Source of the DNA: a virus
Strand: one strand, 5' to 3'
DNA: 31,059 bases
IMG/VR virus record: IMGVR_UViG_3300022188_000037
Coordinates: 1 to 31,059 of that record
The translations under genes were made by a program, and so were the position numbers. Positions 20,901-29,547 of the stretch are shown here, piece after piece. The notes below the pieces were generated by a model, which was given only the letters and a program-made list of their open reading frames with translations, had not been told where the DNA came from and made no database searches. Position 1 is the stretch's first letter. Every line of letters starts with the position of its first letter.

Positions 20901-22632
20901 TTACGATAGAGTTGAAGAAATAGAAGAAAACATAAGGAAAGCCAGGAAAGCAGAAACAGAAGGTTCACTCAAAGTCGCACAGAAATACTATGAAACTGCT
21001 TTAGAAAAAAGTAAAGAATTAGCTACCAGCATCACTAAAGATGAAAAGGTAGCAAAAGAAGCTCGTGAAGAAGCAATAAGCTATGCAATAAGGCTAACAG
21101 AGGATTTAGCTAGAGTTGCAGAAAAGGCTGCACAAAAAGAAAAAGAAGAAGCTGATCTACTGCATAAACGCTACACAGAATTACAAGGAACTCTTGGTAA
21201 TGTTAAAAAAGAACTCGACCAAATATCGCAACAGAAGCTTTCTATATCCCTTGACCAAGAAAAAATAGCAAGAGAAGTAGAAAGAGCCAAAGCAAAAATA
21301 CGTGAACTAGACGGTATAGTAACACATTCAACTCACATAATTCATGTTAAAAAAGTAGAAGAAAAAGCTTATGGTGGACTCATAGATAGTATTAAGAAAT
21401 TCGCATCGGGTGGAGTAGTATTTAGACGGCTACTTTCCCGCTACATCCCCGGCTGGGGTAGTAAAGATAACGTTCCTGCTCTACTCCAGCGAGGCGAATA
21501 CGTCATACGCAAAGAAGCTGTTAAAAAATATGGTCTTGCCTTTATCGAAGCCATCAACAAGATGCGATTACCTGTTCCAAAGTTCCAAGCAGGCGGTGCG
21601 GTAGATGAAGAAGCATACCGAATAGTTACAAAACAGCTCGAAAAAATAATAAAAACAATTCGCATGGGTACATATTTTTACCCACACATGTGGCTTAAAG
21701 ATCCAGAACCTCTTTCAGCCCATGCTAGGTTTCGTTCTTATCTCGAAAAACTAAGAAAACTAATACTCGCTGGTTTCCATATAGAAAAAGGTGATTTGAT
21801 AGATCTGATTAACGCTTTTAGAGGAATTTCTTACGCTGGAGCGGGGATTCCTGGTATTGGTGCATTAACAGTAAGCTGGGCTGGCGATGTAATAAAACAT
21901 ATAGAAGACATGTACAATGTTTCTTTCAGTAGATGGACTTTCAAAAAACCCACCGGAAAAGGAAAACCGGAAAAAATAGCAACAGTAACTTCCACAGACA
22001 ACTTCGTAGATACAATAAATGAAAAGCTACGCTTGGTAGAAAAAGCAATGCTTGTTGTAGAAGCTAATCAACGTCGCTGGTTAGGTTTTCCTTCTAAGAC
22101 ATATACAACGTTCGTAGCTGTAAAAAAAGCCCTTGAAAAACTAAAGGATTTCATAGAAAGAGGACGGCTTTCCATAAGAGAAAAAGACCTGAAAGATTTA
22201 GTTGACTCTCTATGGAAATACGCATTTTATACTTACAAAGGTAAGGGGATAGATACCAAAGCTGCTAAAGCAATAATAGATGAAATAGTAAAAAAATACA
22301 ATCTTCCCGTAACCTTCCGTTTTGCGAAAGGCGGTTTGGTAGATACTATCCCAGCCCTGTTATCTCGTGGCGAATATGTACTAAACCGTGATGCAGTAAA
22401 ATACTATGGATTAAGTTTTATAGAATCGCTAAACAAAATGCAAATACCGAAGTTTGCAACTGGTGGGTTTGTTGGAACATCCCCCGCAACGTCTAGCACT
22501 CACAATAGTATAACACTAAATATAAACATAAACGCTACTCAATCTACAAATCTGAACGACAGAACTTTCTGGGAAAGGATTTTAAAAGAACAAATAATAC
22601 CCCAATTAGAAGAAGCAATGGGGATGGCATAA
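17965..22632 (+). CDS. Tail tape measure protein, 1555 aa
   Basis: The largest gene. It begins with a long helical coiled-coil region (KVSRQLNQLNTNAESFNKN...), as expected of a tape measure that sets tail length. At roughly 0.15 nm per residue it predicts a tail of about 230 nm. Hydrophobic stretches lie near residues 212-240 and 540-565, compatible with later membrane insertion. Residues 646 to about 811 are four 42-residue repeats (see findings). Residues about 920-1120 are Lys/Glu-rich coiled coil. The C-terminal part holds two copies of a motif PALL(Q/S)RGEYV, then an AVKxYGLxFIExxNKM stretch near 1173 and 1465, common in tape measures. Its ribosome binding site GAGGAG lies in the frameshifted chaperone gene. 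Confidence 0.88.
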   Translation: MEDRLQLAIEIITKNADAINKVSRQLNQLNTNAESFNKNLRSLDRTSTKVYSAFNQLHSSVRGSNSAFATLQRTVGSTQRHLVELRNTTRETSRSLSSLNRSAISLNARFSQLVKDSEKASRALVDFERTTRSTKAFVERLARAIEKIFKSVLEFHNQIVKATRAVAQFTRQVQVGATVLERQKKLTDEAATSLREFHAGMNQTDSSTKKASRSLLGFIGRCVKFTLVFTTVYETIQLVGQALKEFVLSGARFNETIDAAKIGIAALVATNTELVDAFGRVVPETEQFQIALKGVDSQIAILRRGAIQTSATLGELVTAYQMAVGYGLSAGLSLEQIADLTVRITQAAEALRMPFHGVYEEIRSILAGTITQHSLIAKMLGLSNALVNQWKQQGILYEKLSEKLRAFVAAGKEYQNTWSGIFSRVQDVSSLFMGLATSSIWKELKAKIKDALSSLYDFNTDTFNEKLRGLAMLIHDTLSVLSIWVTRIFSIIGKRLIDLSVAYERHRNIVITILEKIGKAWAWLAGNIRTTINAAYIINDVFTQLGDTIAIIVIAPLSKLLQLTANLIGKIPFLRKISEALRKVAEEGLNYVNFYVNQFNATTIDMEKRWIAIEKEALGYDSILSRLPESTLRLRGELAALSVQLGVSIDSVDKLNFLLQNGIAVWDETTNHYRLAEINLQALSERLGVSVDSYGTLIELLKSGVVVWDSTINQYVTAEEFLNKIAVQTGLAIEKYSTFKQLLESGVIVWDAQTKQYSLNADALDAINVEIGQTYSTYGELLNAIENGRVVWDANRQQWVDAGNILTNLEGGVLSTADAFSKLGTQTTQATDVLKKATQEFSEVHKELKAVLDLQLSTIEDTFEQLKAAGQDPDVKAILDLAEKQAEAITTYFAKATAAANHYFSAAKGGEAKLLEARKEIYTNTYNSYKALIDKLIAEEKKRRDKAKEIEDYIKDLRKSTSEWIRDLKRKEMDAEDEYYDRVEEIEENIRKARKAETEGSLKVAQKYYETALEKSKELATSITKDEKVAKEAREEAISYAIRLTEDLARVAEKAAQKEKEEADLLHKRYTELQGTLGNVKKELDQISQQKLSISLDQEKIAREVERAKAKIRELDGIVTHSTHIIHVKKVEEKAYGGLIDSIKKFASGGVVFRRLLSRYIPGWGSKDNVPALLQRGEYVIRKEAVKKYGLAFIEAINKMRLPVPKFQAGGAVDEEAYRIVTKQLEKIIKTIRMGTYFYPHMWLKDPEPLSAHARFRSYLEKLRKLILAGFHIEKGDLIDLINAFRGISYAGAGIPGIGALTVSWAGDVIKHIEDMYNVSFSRWTFKKPTGKGKPEKIATVTSTDNFVDTINEKLRLVEKAMLVVEANQRRWLGFPSKTYTTFVAVKKALEKLKDFIERGRLSIREKDLKDLVDSLWKYAFYTYKGKGIDTKAAKAIIDEIVKKYNLPVTFRFAKGGLVDTIPALLSRGEYVLNRDAVKYYGLSFIESLNKMQIPKFATGGFVGTSPATSSTHNSITLNININATQSTNLNDRTFWERILKEQIIPQLEEAMGMA

Positions 22633-22633
22633 C

Positions 22634-23014
22634 ATGGCAATACAGCTGAGCAATTCACAACGATCAATAGAATTACCTAGCGATTTAGAATGGGTAGATG
22701 AATTTGAATGGACTGCTGTCCGAGACGATGTGAAATATACACTCACAGGGGCACTTGTTATCGAAACATCCACTGCCCAAGCTGGAAGACCTATCACATT
22801 AAAAGGTGGATCAAATTATGCCTGGTTGACCCGTGATCAAATGAATACCCTCAGACAAATGATGGACGATGGCGAAAATATGACCCTCACCTTAGAAGAT
22901 GATCGGACATTTACTGTCAGGTTTGCTTACAGCAACAACCCAGTTTCGGGGACTCCCATATTCCCAAAGCACGACTATTTCAGTGATGTTACAATAAAAT
23001 TGGTAGAGGTGTAG
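22634..23014 (+). CDS. Distal tail-associated protein, 126 aa
   Basis: A 126-aa beta-rich protein starting 2 bp after the tape-measure stop. IELPSDLEWVDEFEWTAV, GALVIETSTAQAGRPITLKGG and MTLTLEDDRTFTVRFAY form a pattern I associate with small tail proteins encoded directly after the tape measure in Mu-like and siphovirus genomes. A role at the tail tip or as a distal tail adaptor is plausible from position. Exact function is unknown. Confidence 0.65.
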   Translation: MAIQLSNSQRSIELPSDLEWVDEFEWTAVRDDVKYTLTGALVIETSTAQAGRPITLKGGSNYAWLTRDQMNTLRQMMDDGENMTLTLEDDRTFTVRFAYSNNPVSGTPIFPKHDYFSDVTIKLVEV

Positions 23015-23018
23015 CAAT

Positions 23019-26000
23019 ATGGCTATTAAACTCCCAGATGATATAAAATTGATGGCATCGGAAAGAATGGACGACACCGATGAAGGCGGCGGTCGCATGA
23101 CCGGCAACGAAATAATTGGCGGTCAGACCAATAATATCTTCCCCGACATATCTCGATTGGATAGAACATACGGCAGAGTATCTCTGCGAAAAGTATACGC
23201 AGCATGCCTATCAGACAATCAAGATACATATTATGGAGCGCATGTTATTATTACTGATCCTCCAGATGATACTAATGTAAAATGCTGGATGCTTACAACT
23301 GATTCAGCTACCGATAGAAGAATCGACGCAAAAAATCGGATAGAAAGCTATGTAATCCAAGACGGACGGTTTATTGGCTATCTGTGGGGCGATCATCCCG
23401 CAGGGCTATCTGTCCTTAGAATAGTAATGCCACCAAACGAAGTAGATCCTGATGTCGGTAGTGTTTTATATCTGTCGTATCAATCTTATTCGCAATTTGT
23501 TAAAATTATTTCAGTATCATCTGAAGTTAAACAATTTACAATTAGTACCGGTATAGTCACACGCAAAATACTCACAGCGGAAATCACCCCAGACCTAAAA
23601 TATGATTTTGCAGGATGCGATATATTGGAAACAACCTTACCTTCACCTGGGGTTGTTACTGACATATATAAAACCTTCGGTGTTGATAGGACTAAATACT
23701 ATGGTGTAGCTACATTAACACAATCAGCGTCAGCAGGTGACTTAAATGTAGTAGTGGATCATATTTTTACTCAGATTGTGCCTGTAAATCGTGCAGAATC
23801 ACCGCTGACAGATGTTACGCTTTCTGAAATCAGACCCAATAGTGCAAACTTAATTGTTGACGATTCAGAGCAAACAATCCCAACATGTACTTACTCGGTG
23901 TCTGTAAATATTACGTCTGGACTCACCCTTTATACAGGAGCAGCTATTTCGCCAAGAACATTGACTGTATCCACAAGTATAGATTCATGGACAGACGATG
24001 GAAGAGGCAATCTAGTGAGAAATGACGTTACAGAAGGTTATGTTGATTACAATACAGGTCAAATAACCTTTCTAACACCGTCTATCACAGGACCGCATAC
24101 TGTAACAGTTACATTTAAAAATGCATCAAAACTTTACAAAATAAGATTTAGCCAATCTCAAGAAGTTACAATTTCGACACAAGGTTCTACATGGATATTC
24201 AGTTTGCAGCCATTACCTCAACCAGGGACAGTTGTAATTGACTTCTTATCACAAGGTAGATGGTATAGATTAGTTGATAATGGAAAAGGATCGTTATCTC
24301 CTGAAATACCAGGAACTGGCGGTGGGACAGTAAATTATACAACAGGCAGCGTTGTAGCTACATTTAACGCTCTTCCTGATATTGGATCTGAAGTTATCTG
24401 TTACTGGGACAACCCAGACGAACGAATTGCTTTTCATTACCACAAAACAGACGTTACCCACAATGATATGTGGTTTGAGTATACAACTTCTAACAAACCT
24501 ATTTCGAAAAATACTGTTACGATAACATGGCAAGAAGATTCTACAACCAAAACTTTAACCGATGATGGTAACGGTAATCTAACCGGTGATGGAAGCGGTA
24601 CAGTCAATTACAACACAGGTCTTATAAGGTTTCTGCCTGCAAATTTAGTTGAACCGAATACAGAATTTAACATATCATATAATTACGGCGATCCTATTGT
24701 AGAAACCTTTGAACATCCAGCCATAACTGAATTCGTACGCGATGGTGGAACTTACAGAGATAGAGACGGTACACAAAAGGAAAAGATAGACTACGGCTGG
24801 ATTGATTTAGTTTTGTCAGAAGCTCCGATAGCAGGCACAGTCAAAGTCGAATACGATTGTGATTATGTCCAAGGAGCTGAATATTACTACGATAACTACG
24901 TATATAGAAGAATACGAGATGTAGTAGATCCGCATATTACATTATATGATGATGGAAATGGCGTCCTTAAATTAGCAAGTGATATTTCTGCAAAAATGAA
25001 TACATCTGGGGACAAGTCAAACCCCAATTTTGTTGATTTTTCGATAGATTACGCAAATAATAAAGTACGCATCGGCACATATTTGACTATATATCAGAAT
25101 GTTACTGTATCTCGTATTTACCCTCGGGGGCACTATCGTATAATATCATACGACAGGACACGAATAGATTATGTTGACTATGTAATCGATCCAGAAGTTG
25201 TAACAGTTACAGTAACTTACTATTCTCAAACTGGAAGCACTAGTGCACAAGAAACATTTTCGTCTCCGCTTTATATCGATTTGTCAGGCAATTATTTTAA
25301 GGTAAGGTTATCTACTAACAGCACAATGATATGCATGGGTACACTATCCACTCCGCCTTCCAGTCTTAACTTACTATCGGATGGGGTAGCTTATGACTAT
25401 GATGGTATTTTATACAGATTGAACTTTTCTAATGGCGAGTTTTCCCAACAAGCCATAGGAACTATAAATCGAGATAAATGCTTGGCAGCGCTTACCGTAT
25501 GGAATTCGCAAACAGGAAGACCTGATCTATCGCTCGTAGGCGAATATACTATACCGTTTTATCCTGTTTATTCCGCTGTTTTCAGAATACCCGCTCCAGT
25601 TCGGCCTGCCAGTTTTATTTTAAGTTTCTATGCAGAAGGTCAACAATATACTGTTACAGCTTCTGCTAACGGAGACATTAACGATGAATGGATTGAAGGT
25701 AAAATAGATTATAACACAGGAATTGTAAGAGTTAGGTTTGGGAAATGGGTAGATAAAGATACATTCGTTGATGCTCCCTGGTATCACGAAGATCTCGTTG
25801 ACGGCGATCTAGTATGGCAACCCATTCCAGTTGATGCTGAATCTATCAAATATAGCGCCGTAACTTATAGCTTTATCCCGATAGATCCTGAGCTAATCGG
25901 ACTTGACCCAGTGAAGCTTCCGATTGACGGTAGAGTCCCAATCTTTCGACCAGGCTTTGTTGCCGTTGTACATAATACTAAATCCGAACAGTTGCCGAAT

Positions 26001-26750
26001 GACCTCCAGGCAGGTCAGCAAATACAGCTATCACGGGGAAATCTGACCTATTGCGATCTATACGATTACAATGGCATATATGTTGATCCAAATTTATACA
26101 CCGTGGATTTGGAAAACGGGATTATCACAATGGCAGATCCGCTTGATCTAAGCGAGTATACACAACCGCTTACAGCGATACACCGCATTGAAGATATGAA
26201 AGTAATCTCCAGAGTTGATATTAACGGTTATATTTATTTCACAAGTCCATTAAAAAATGATTACACAGCAGGAGATACTTATGTGTCAAGTGCTCTCGTA
26301 TGTGGCGACCTAAAAGCACAAGTCTATAATGTATTTGATCAGAAAACTTGGACAGGCGATTGGTCTGACTCCCGCATAGGAGATCCTTGCACAGCAAACT
26401 ACAATACTGTTGATTATCCCATCACGACTACAAACAAAGGTGCAATAAAAGAACGCTGGGCAATTATCTTTACATCAGACACAGATTTTAAAGTTGTAGG
26501 CGAGACCGTAGGTGAAATAGCGTATGGAAATACCGCAACTGACTGTGCTCCTATAAACCCTGCAACGGGTGTACCTTATTTTTACATTCGACACGAAGGT
26601 TGGGGATCTGGTTGGGCATCCGGAAACGTACTAAGATTCAACACAGATGCTGCACATTATCCAATATGGTGCGGTAGGACAATCCTTCCTGGCGAAGCTG
26701 TATATGATGAAGATTCCTTTACATTACAAATTCGAGGAGACGCTCACTGA
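23019..26750 (+). CDS. Large distal tail/tail-tip protein with repeated beta modules, 1243 aa
   Basis: The N-terminus (IKLPDDIKLMASERMDDTDEGGGRMTG, then PDISRLDRTYGRVSLRKVYAAC) matches a family of large tail proteins that follow the small post-tape-measure protein in several phages. The rest is mostly beta-structured. A module with DxGxGxL, then (V/I)(N/D)Y(N/T)TGxV, then a hydrophobic strand occurs at least four times (around residues 325-360, 425-460, 515-550 and 890-910), looking like tandem beta-sandwich domains of a tail fibre or baseplate-like hub. The C-terminus (YFYIRHEGWGSGWASGNVLRFNTDA, then PIWCGRTILPGEA) looks like a compact capping domain. The gene ends exactly at the insertion point of the IscB element, and its ribosome binding site is AGAGGTG. 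Confidence 0.7.
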   Translation: MAIKLPDDIKLMASERMDDTDEGGGRMTGNEIIGGQTNNIFPDISRLDRTYGRVSLRKVYAACLSDNQDTYYGAHVIITDPPDDTNVKCWMLTTDSATDRRIDAKNRIESYVIQDGRFIGYLWGDHPAGLSVLRIVMPPNEVDPDVGSVLYLSYQSYSQFVKIISVSSEVKQFTISTGIVTRKILTAEITPDLKYDFAGCDILETTLPSPGVVTDIYKTFGVDRTKYYGVATLTQSASAGDLNVVVDHIFTQIVPVNRAESPLTDVTLSEIRPNSANLIVDDSEQTIPTCTYSVSVNITSGLTLYTGAAISPRTLTVSTSIDSWTDDGRGNLVRNDVTEGYVDYNTGQITFLTPSITGPHTVTVTFKNASKLYKIRFSQSQEVTISTQGSTWIFSLQPLPQPGTVVIDFLSQGRWYRLVDNGKGSLSPEIPGTGGGTVNYTTGSVVATFNALPDIGSEVICYWDNPDERIAFHYHKTDVTHNDMWFEYTTSNKPISKNTVTITWQEDSTTKTLTDDGNGNLTGDGSGTVNYNTGLIRFLPANLVEPNTEFNISYNYGDPIVETFEHPAITEFVRDGGTYRDRDGTQKEKIDYGWIDLVLSEAPIAGTVKVEYDCDYVQGAEYYYDNYVYRRIRDVVDPHITLYDDGNGVLKLASDISAKMNTSGDKSNPNFVDFSIDYANNKVRIGTYLTIYQNVTVSRIYPRGHYRIISYDRTRIDYVDYVIDPEVVTVTVTYYSQTGSTSAQETFSSPLYIDLSGNYFKVRLSTNSTMICMGTLSTPPSSLNLLSDGVAYDYDGILYRLNFSNGEFSQQAIGTINRDKCLAALTVWNSQTGRPDLSLVGEYTIPFYPVYSAVFRIPAPVRPASFILSFYAEGQQYTVTASANGDINDEWIEGKIDYNTGIVRVRFGKWVDKDTFVDAPWYHEDLVDGDLVWQPIPVDAESIKYSAVTYSFIPIDPELIGLDPVKLPIDGRVPIFRPGFVAVVHNTKSEQLPNDLQAGQQIQLSRGNLTYCDLYDYNGIYVDPNLYTVDLENGIITMADPLDLSEYTQPLTAIHRIEDMKVISRVDINGYIYFTSPLKNDYTAGDTYVSSALVCGDLKAQVYNVFDQKTWTGDWSDSRIGDPCTANYNTVDYPITTTNKGAIKERWAIIFTSDTDFKVVGETVGEIAYGNTATDCAPINPATGVPYFYIRHEGWGSGWASGNVLRFNTDAAHYPIWCGRTILPGEAVYDEDSFTLQIRGDAH

Positions 26751-27008
26751 TCAACCACCCCGCCCTGAAGGGTGGAGCTTGTAGCTCCGTGGTTGACTAG
26801 GGGGCATGGTTATGATTTTACCATGCAGCCGTTATTCCAGTCATGGCACCCTGGGGTGTTCCGCAAGCTCCAGGCTCTGCCGCCAGTGGTTAAACAGTCC
26901 TGTCGGGGTAGGGGCAGTGCTACTGGCAAAACAAGCTGGAATAACTCCCCCGATGCAGGCCCTTACCTGCCTTCGGGCAGAGAAAACTCCTTTTTGTTAG
27001 GAGGATTC
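26751..27008 (+). ncRNA. IscB omega RNA (HEARO-type)
   Basis: A roughly 255-nt highly structured stretch before iscB. A 5' stem TCAACCAC/GTGGTTGA (26751-26758 with 26789-26796) encloses two hairpins (CCGCCC-TGAA-GGGTGG and GGAGCT-TGT-AGCTCC). Then come GCATGGT/ACCATGC, a long-range pair TTATTCCAG/CTGGAATAA (about 26832 and 26935), GCCAGT/ACTGGC, and CTGCC-TTCG-GGCAG directly before the iscB ribosome binding site. In IscB systems this RNA binds the nuclease, and its guide is the ~16 nt transcribed just upstream of 26751, that is, the end of the tail gene. Confidence 0.78.
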
Positions 27009-28259
27009 ATGGTTGTCTATGTATTGAATAAACATGGTAAACCTTTAATGCCATGTCATCCTGCAAGAGCAAGAATTTTGCTTAAACAAGGAAAAGCAAA
27101 GGTAGTTTATCGGACTCCTTTTACTATTCAATTACTCTATGGTAGTTCAGGTTACAAGCAACTTATAACATTGGGAGTGGACAGTGGTTACAAGTATATT
27201 GGATTATCTGCTATAACAGCCAAAAAAGAAATTTATTCAGCTGAAGTTCAGCTTAGGACGGATATTTCCAAACTTCTTACGGAAAGAAGACAACACCGTA
27301 GGTTTAGACGTTATCGTAAAACTTGGTATCGTAAGCCACGCTTTCTTAATCGAAAAAAACCTGAAGGCTGGTTGCCTCCTTCTATACAGCATAAGTTGGA
27401 TAGTCATATCAAGGTTATTGAACATGTAAAGAAAATACTACCTATAACTAAAGTCAATATTGAAGTTGCAGCTTTTGATATTCAAAAAATCAAGAATCCT
27501 GATATTTCAGGCAAAGATTACCAGAATGGAGAACAAAAGGGTTTTTGGAATGTAAGAGAATATGTTCTCTACCGAGATAAACATACTTGTCAAATTTGCA
27601 AAGGCAAATCTGGAGATAGTGTATTAGAAGTTCATCACATTATTCCAAGAAGTAAAGGTGGAACAAATAGACCAGATAATTTAATTACTTTGTGCAGAAC
27701 TTGCCATCAAAATCTGCACAGAAATAATTTGAAAGTTAGTTTGACAGCGAATAAAAATTTCAAGGCCGAAACTTTTATGTCAATTGTCAGATGGAAACTA
27801 GTAAATAGATTAAAAGAATTAGGTAATGCTATGTTTATAACTTATGGTTATCTTACTAAACAGAAACGATTAGAACTAGGATTACCAAAAAGCCATATCA
27901 ACGATGCGTTCGTAATAGCAGGGGGAAGCAAGCAGAAAAGAAGCTCTGTTTACTACTTCATCAAGCAGGTAAGAAAGAGCAACCGCAAGCTGTTTAAGGG
28001 GATCAGAAGCCGCATTCGTAATACTGCTGAGAGGTTTGTAAAGGGATTTCAAAGGTTTGATAAAGTAAAATATAGAGGCACAGAGTGCTTCATAGCTGGA
28101 AGAAGAAAAACAGGCTACTTCAGTCTGAAAAAACTAGATGGAACTGTTGTTTCTAACTCTGCAAGTTACAAAGAGCTAAAACTTCTTGAAAGTTTCAGAA
28201 CCTTTTTAACCGAAATGCACATCCTCCCTGCCATGAATGACGGGGTTTCTAGCACTTAA
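27009..28259 (+). CDS. iscB: IscB RNA-guided nuclease (RuvC + HNH), 416 aa
   Basis: I chose the ATG at 27009 (GGAGGATTC upstream); an open frame from 26772 only translates the omega RNA. Domains in order: PLMP domain (GKPLMPCHPARARILLKQGKA, residues about 10-30); RuvC-I LGVDSG with D58; an Arg-rich bridge helix (RRQHRRFRRYRKTWYRK, about 92-108); RuvC-II NIEVAAFD with E152; HNH with CQIC, EVHHIIPRSKGG (H209/H210), DNLITLC and CHQNLH; RuvC-III SHINDAFVIA with H296 and D299. All catalytic residues are present, so it should cut both strands of DNA matched by its omega RNA. IscB is the ancestor of Cas9. In a phage it may serve as a homing nuclease against related genomes lacking the element. Confidence 0.92.
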   Translation: MVVYVLNKHGKPLMPCHPARARILLKQGKAKVVYRTPFTIQLLYGSSGYKQLITLGVDSGYKYIGLSAITAKKEIYSAEVQLRTDISKLLTERRQHRRFRRYRKTWYRKPRFLNRKKPEGWLPPSIQHKLDSHIKVIEHVKKILPITKVNIEVAAFDIQKIKNPDISGKDYQNGEQKGFWNVREYVLYRDKHTCQICKGKSGDSVLEVHHIIPRSKGGTNRPDNLITLCRTCHQNLHRNNLKVSLTANKNFKAETFMSIVRWKLVNRLKELGNAMFITYGYLTKQKRLELGLPKSHINDAFVIAGGSKQKRSSVYYFIKQVRKSNRKLFKGIRSRIRNTAERFVKGFQRFDKVKYRGTECFIAGRRKTGYFSLKKLDGTVVSNSASYKELKLLESFRTFLTEMHILPAMNDGVSST

Positions 28260-28270
28260 AAGGAGTAAAG

Positions 28271-29218
28271 ATGACAGTCGCTAATTTTTACTGCAACAGT
28301 GATCCATACGCACCAGCTTTAGGCAATTCGTGGTATGATATAGCGTCTTTACTACGTAAATGTTTGTGTGATGGTTACGGTGGCTCCGCCCCCGCCGGGT
28401 GGACATGTGAATGGTGGGATGAAACTAATGAAGTAGCAGTTTTCAGAATACCTGTGTCATCTCAGTTCTTTCTACGAATAGCTGGCTATGCAGAAAATTC
28501 CCACATGAGAGCTGTCTATGCATCAATTTACCAAGCAATGGGAGATCAGAACACAGGATCTGGACGCAGACCCGCAGATGAGACGAAATCGATTCTGTTG
28601 GGTGTAGATCCTAATACACCTTATTGGTTTGTCGTAGCTGATTCTCGATCTTTTTGGCTTGGTTGCGGTGGTGAATACAGCGGTTGCACTTTCTTTGGAG
28701 AATTGGATTCAATAGTGCCTGACGATCTATACAGTTTTTCGTTTCCCGGTAAAAATGCTATTGTAACAACAGGAGATATTTCGCCTGACACACCGTTGCT
28801 AGACTTCTATTATACTGATTCTGGGCACTTTCCTTTATACGCATATGATTCCGCATTTTCTCCAACTGGAGACTGCGTCAGCTTAACATATAGACGCCCT
28901 GGAGGAGCTGTAAACAGTAACAGAACTCAAATAGGGCAAACGGACGGTTCACCACCATGTCCATATTTAGGTGGAGCATTACTTTACAGCAGAATTCCTA
29001 TAATAGAAACAGACCATATAGACAGGTTTAGAGGTTTCATACCAGGATTGTTGGAATTGCAGCATAACCGTGTTGACCTTTTATCTCTTGTCCCATCCGA
29101 TCGAGGATATATCTTGCGAACTTTAGGTAATAAGCAATTGGTTCTTGTTAAGATGAATTATTATAATACTGTTATGGCAATAGACCTCAACAAATATAGA
29201 ATCTTAGAAGGTTCGTGA
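28271..29218 (+). CDS. Distal tail/tip protein, 315 aa
   Basis: A beta-rich 315-aa protein, ribosome binding site AAAAGGAG. The N-terminus (NSWYDIASLLRKCLCDGYG, then PAGWTCEWWDETNEVAVFRIP) matches a phage family where one gene of this type follows the large tail protein, so the IscB element has split two genes that normally adjoin. LDFYYTDSGHFPLYAYD and the C-terminal LVKMNYYNTVMAIDLNKY suggest strand-rich domains. No enzymatic motif is seen. A role in tail-tip or receptor-binding assembly is inferred from context. Confidence 0.65.
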   Translation: MTVANFYCNSDPYAPALGNSWYDIASLLRKCLCDGYGGSAPAGWTCEWWDETNEVAVFRIPVSSQFFLRIAGYAENSHMRAVYASIYQAMGDQNTGSGRRPADETKSILLGVDPNTPYWFVVADSRSFWLGCGGEYSGCTFFGELDSIVPDDLYSFSFPGKNAIVTTGDISPDTPLLDFYYTDSGHFPLYAYDSAFSPTGDCVSLTYRRPGGAVNSNRTQIGQTDGSPPCPYLGGALLYSRIPIIETDHIDRFRGFIPGLLELQHNRVDLLSLVPSDRGYILRTLGNKQLVLVKMNYYNTVMAIDLNKYRILEGS

Positions 29219-29547
29219 TGGACGTTGACTTCACATTACAATTTTCAGGGTTTGTAAAAAACACATATTACAAAGTAGATGCTAAAGTGCAGGTTGTAGG
29301 ACAAACAACCGTGCGCCACAAAAGAGTATGTGTAATGGATAGAAGAAGTTTTACTGTATTAGGATACACAACCCCCGCTCATGATGGATCTGCTACACTA
29401 AGATTTCCCGCCAACGCACAGGAAATATCAGGAGATTACGTACTGCTCGTTGCAGTAGATGACAGCGGGAAATACAACGCTGAAGTTGCTGATTACGTAA
29501 CACCTTCAGAAATAGAAGTAATAAACCAGTTTCAGGAGAATCAATAA
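29218..29547 (+). CDS. Small beta-sandwich-like tail protein, about 109 aa
   Basis: I take the ATG at 29218, which overlaps the preceding TGA (TGATG); a GTG at 29215 would add one residue. The sequence alternates hydrophobic and polar residues (TLQFSGFVKNTYYKVDAKVQVVG, then SFTVLGYTTPAHDGSATLRFP and GDYVLLVAVDDSGKYNAEV), a carboxypeptidase-regulatory- or Ig-like beta sandwich pattern. Such domains occur in tail fibres and adhesins. No ribosome binding site of its own is clear, so coupling to the upstream gene is likely. It ends one base into the start of the next gene. Confidence 0.6.
   Translation: MDVDFTLQFSGFVKNTYYKVDAKVQVVGQTTVRHKRVCVMDRRSFTVLGYTTPAHDGSATLRFPANAQEISGDYVLLVAVDDSGKYNAEVADYVTPSEIEVINQFQENQ

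Larger units (their letters stand above)
26751..28259 (+). mobile_element. IscB/HEARO element without a transposase
   Basis: The element starts at 26751, immediately after the TGA of the large tail gene, with TCAACCACCCCGCCCT. It carries an upstream structured RNA and the iscB gene, and ends in the hairpin CCCTGCC...ATGACGGGG and GGGTTTCTAGCAC near 28250, inside the last codons of iscB. No tnpA is present, so it would need a transposase in trans or spread by homing. Removing it would rejoin the tail gene stop to AAAAGGAG and the start at 28271. Confidence 0.75.

Noticed and set aside
26772-27008. N-terminal extension of the IscB open frame (79 codons)
   Set aside because: It is a translation of the omega RNA; the real IscB starts at the PLMP domain behind GGAGGATTC at 27009.
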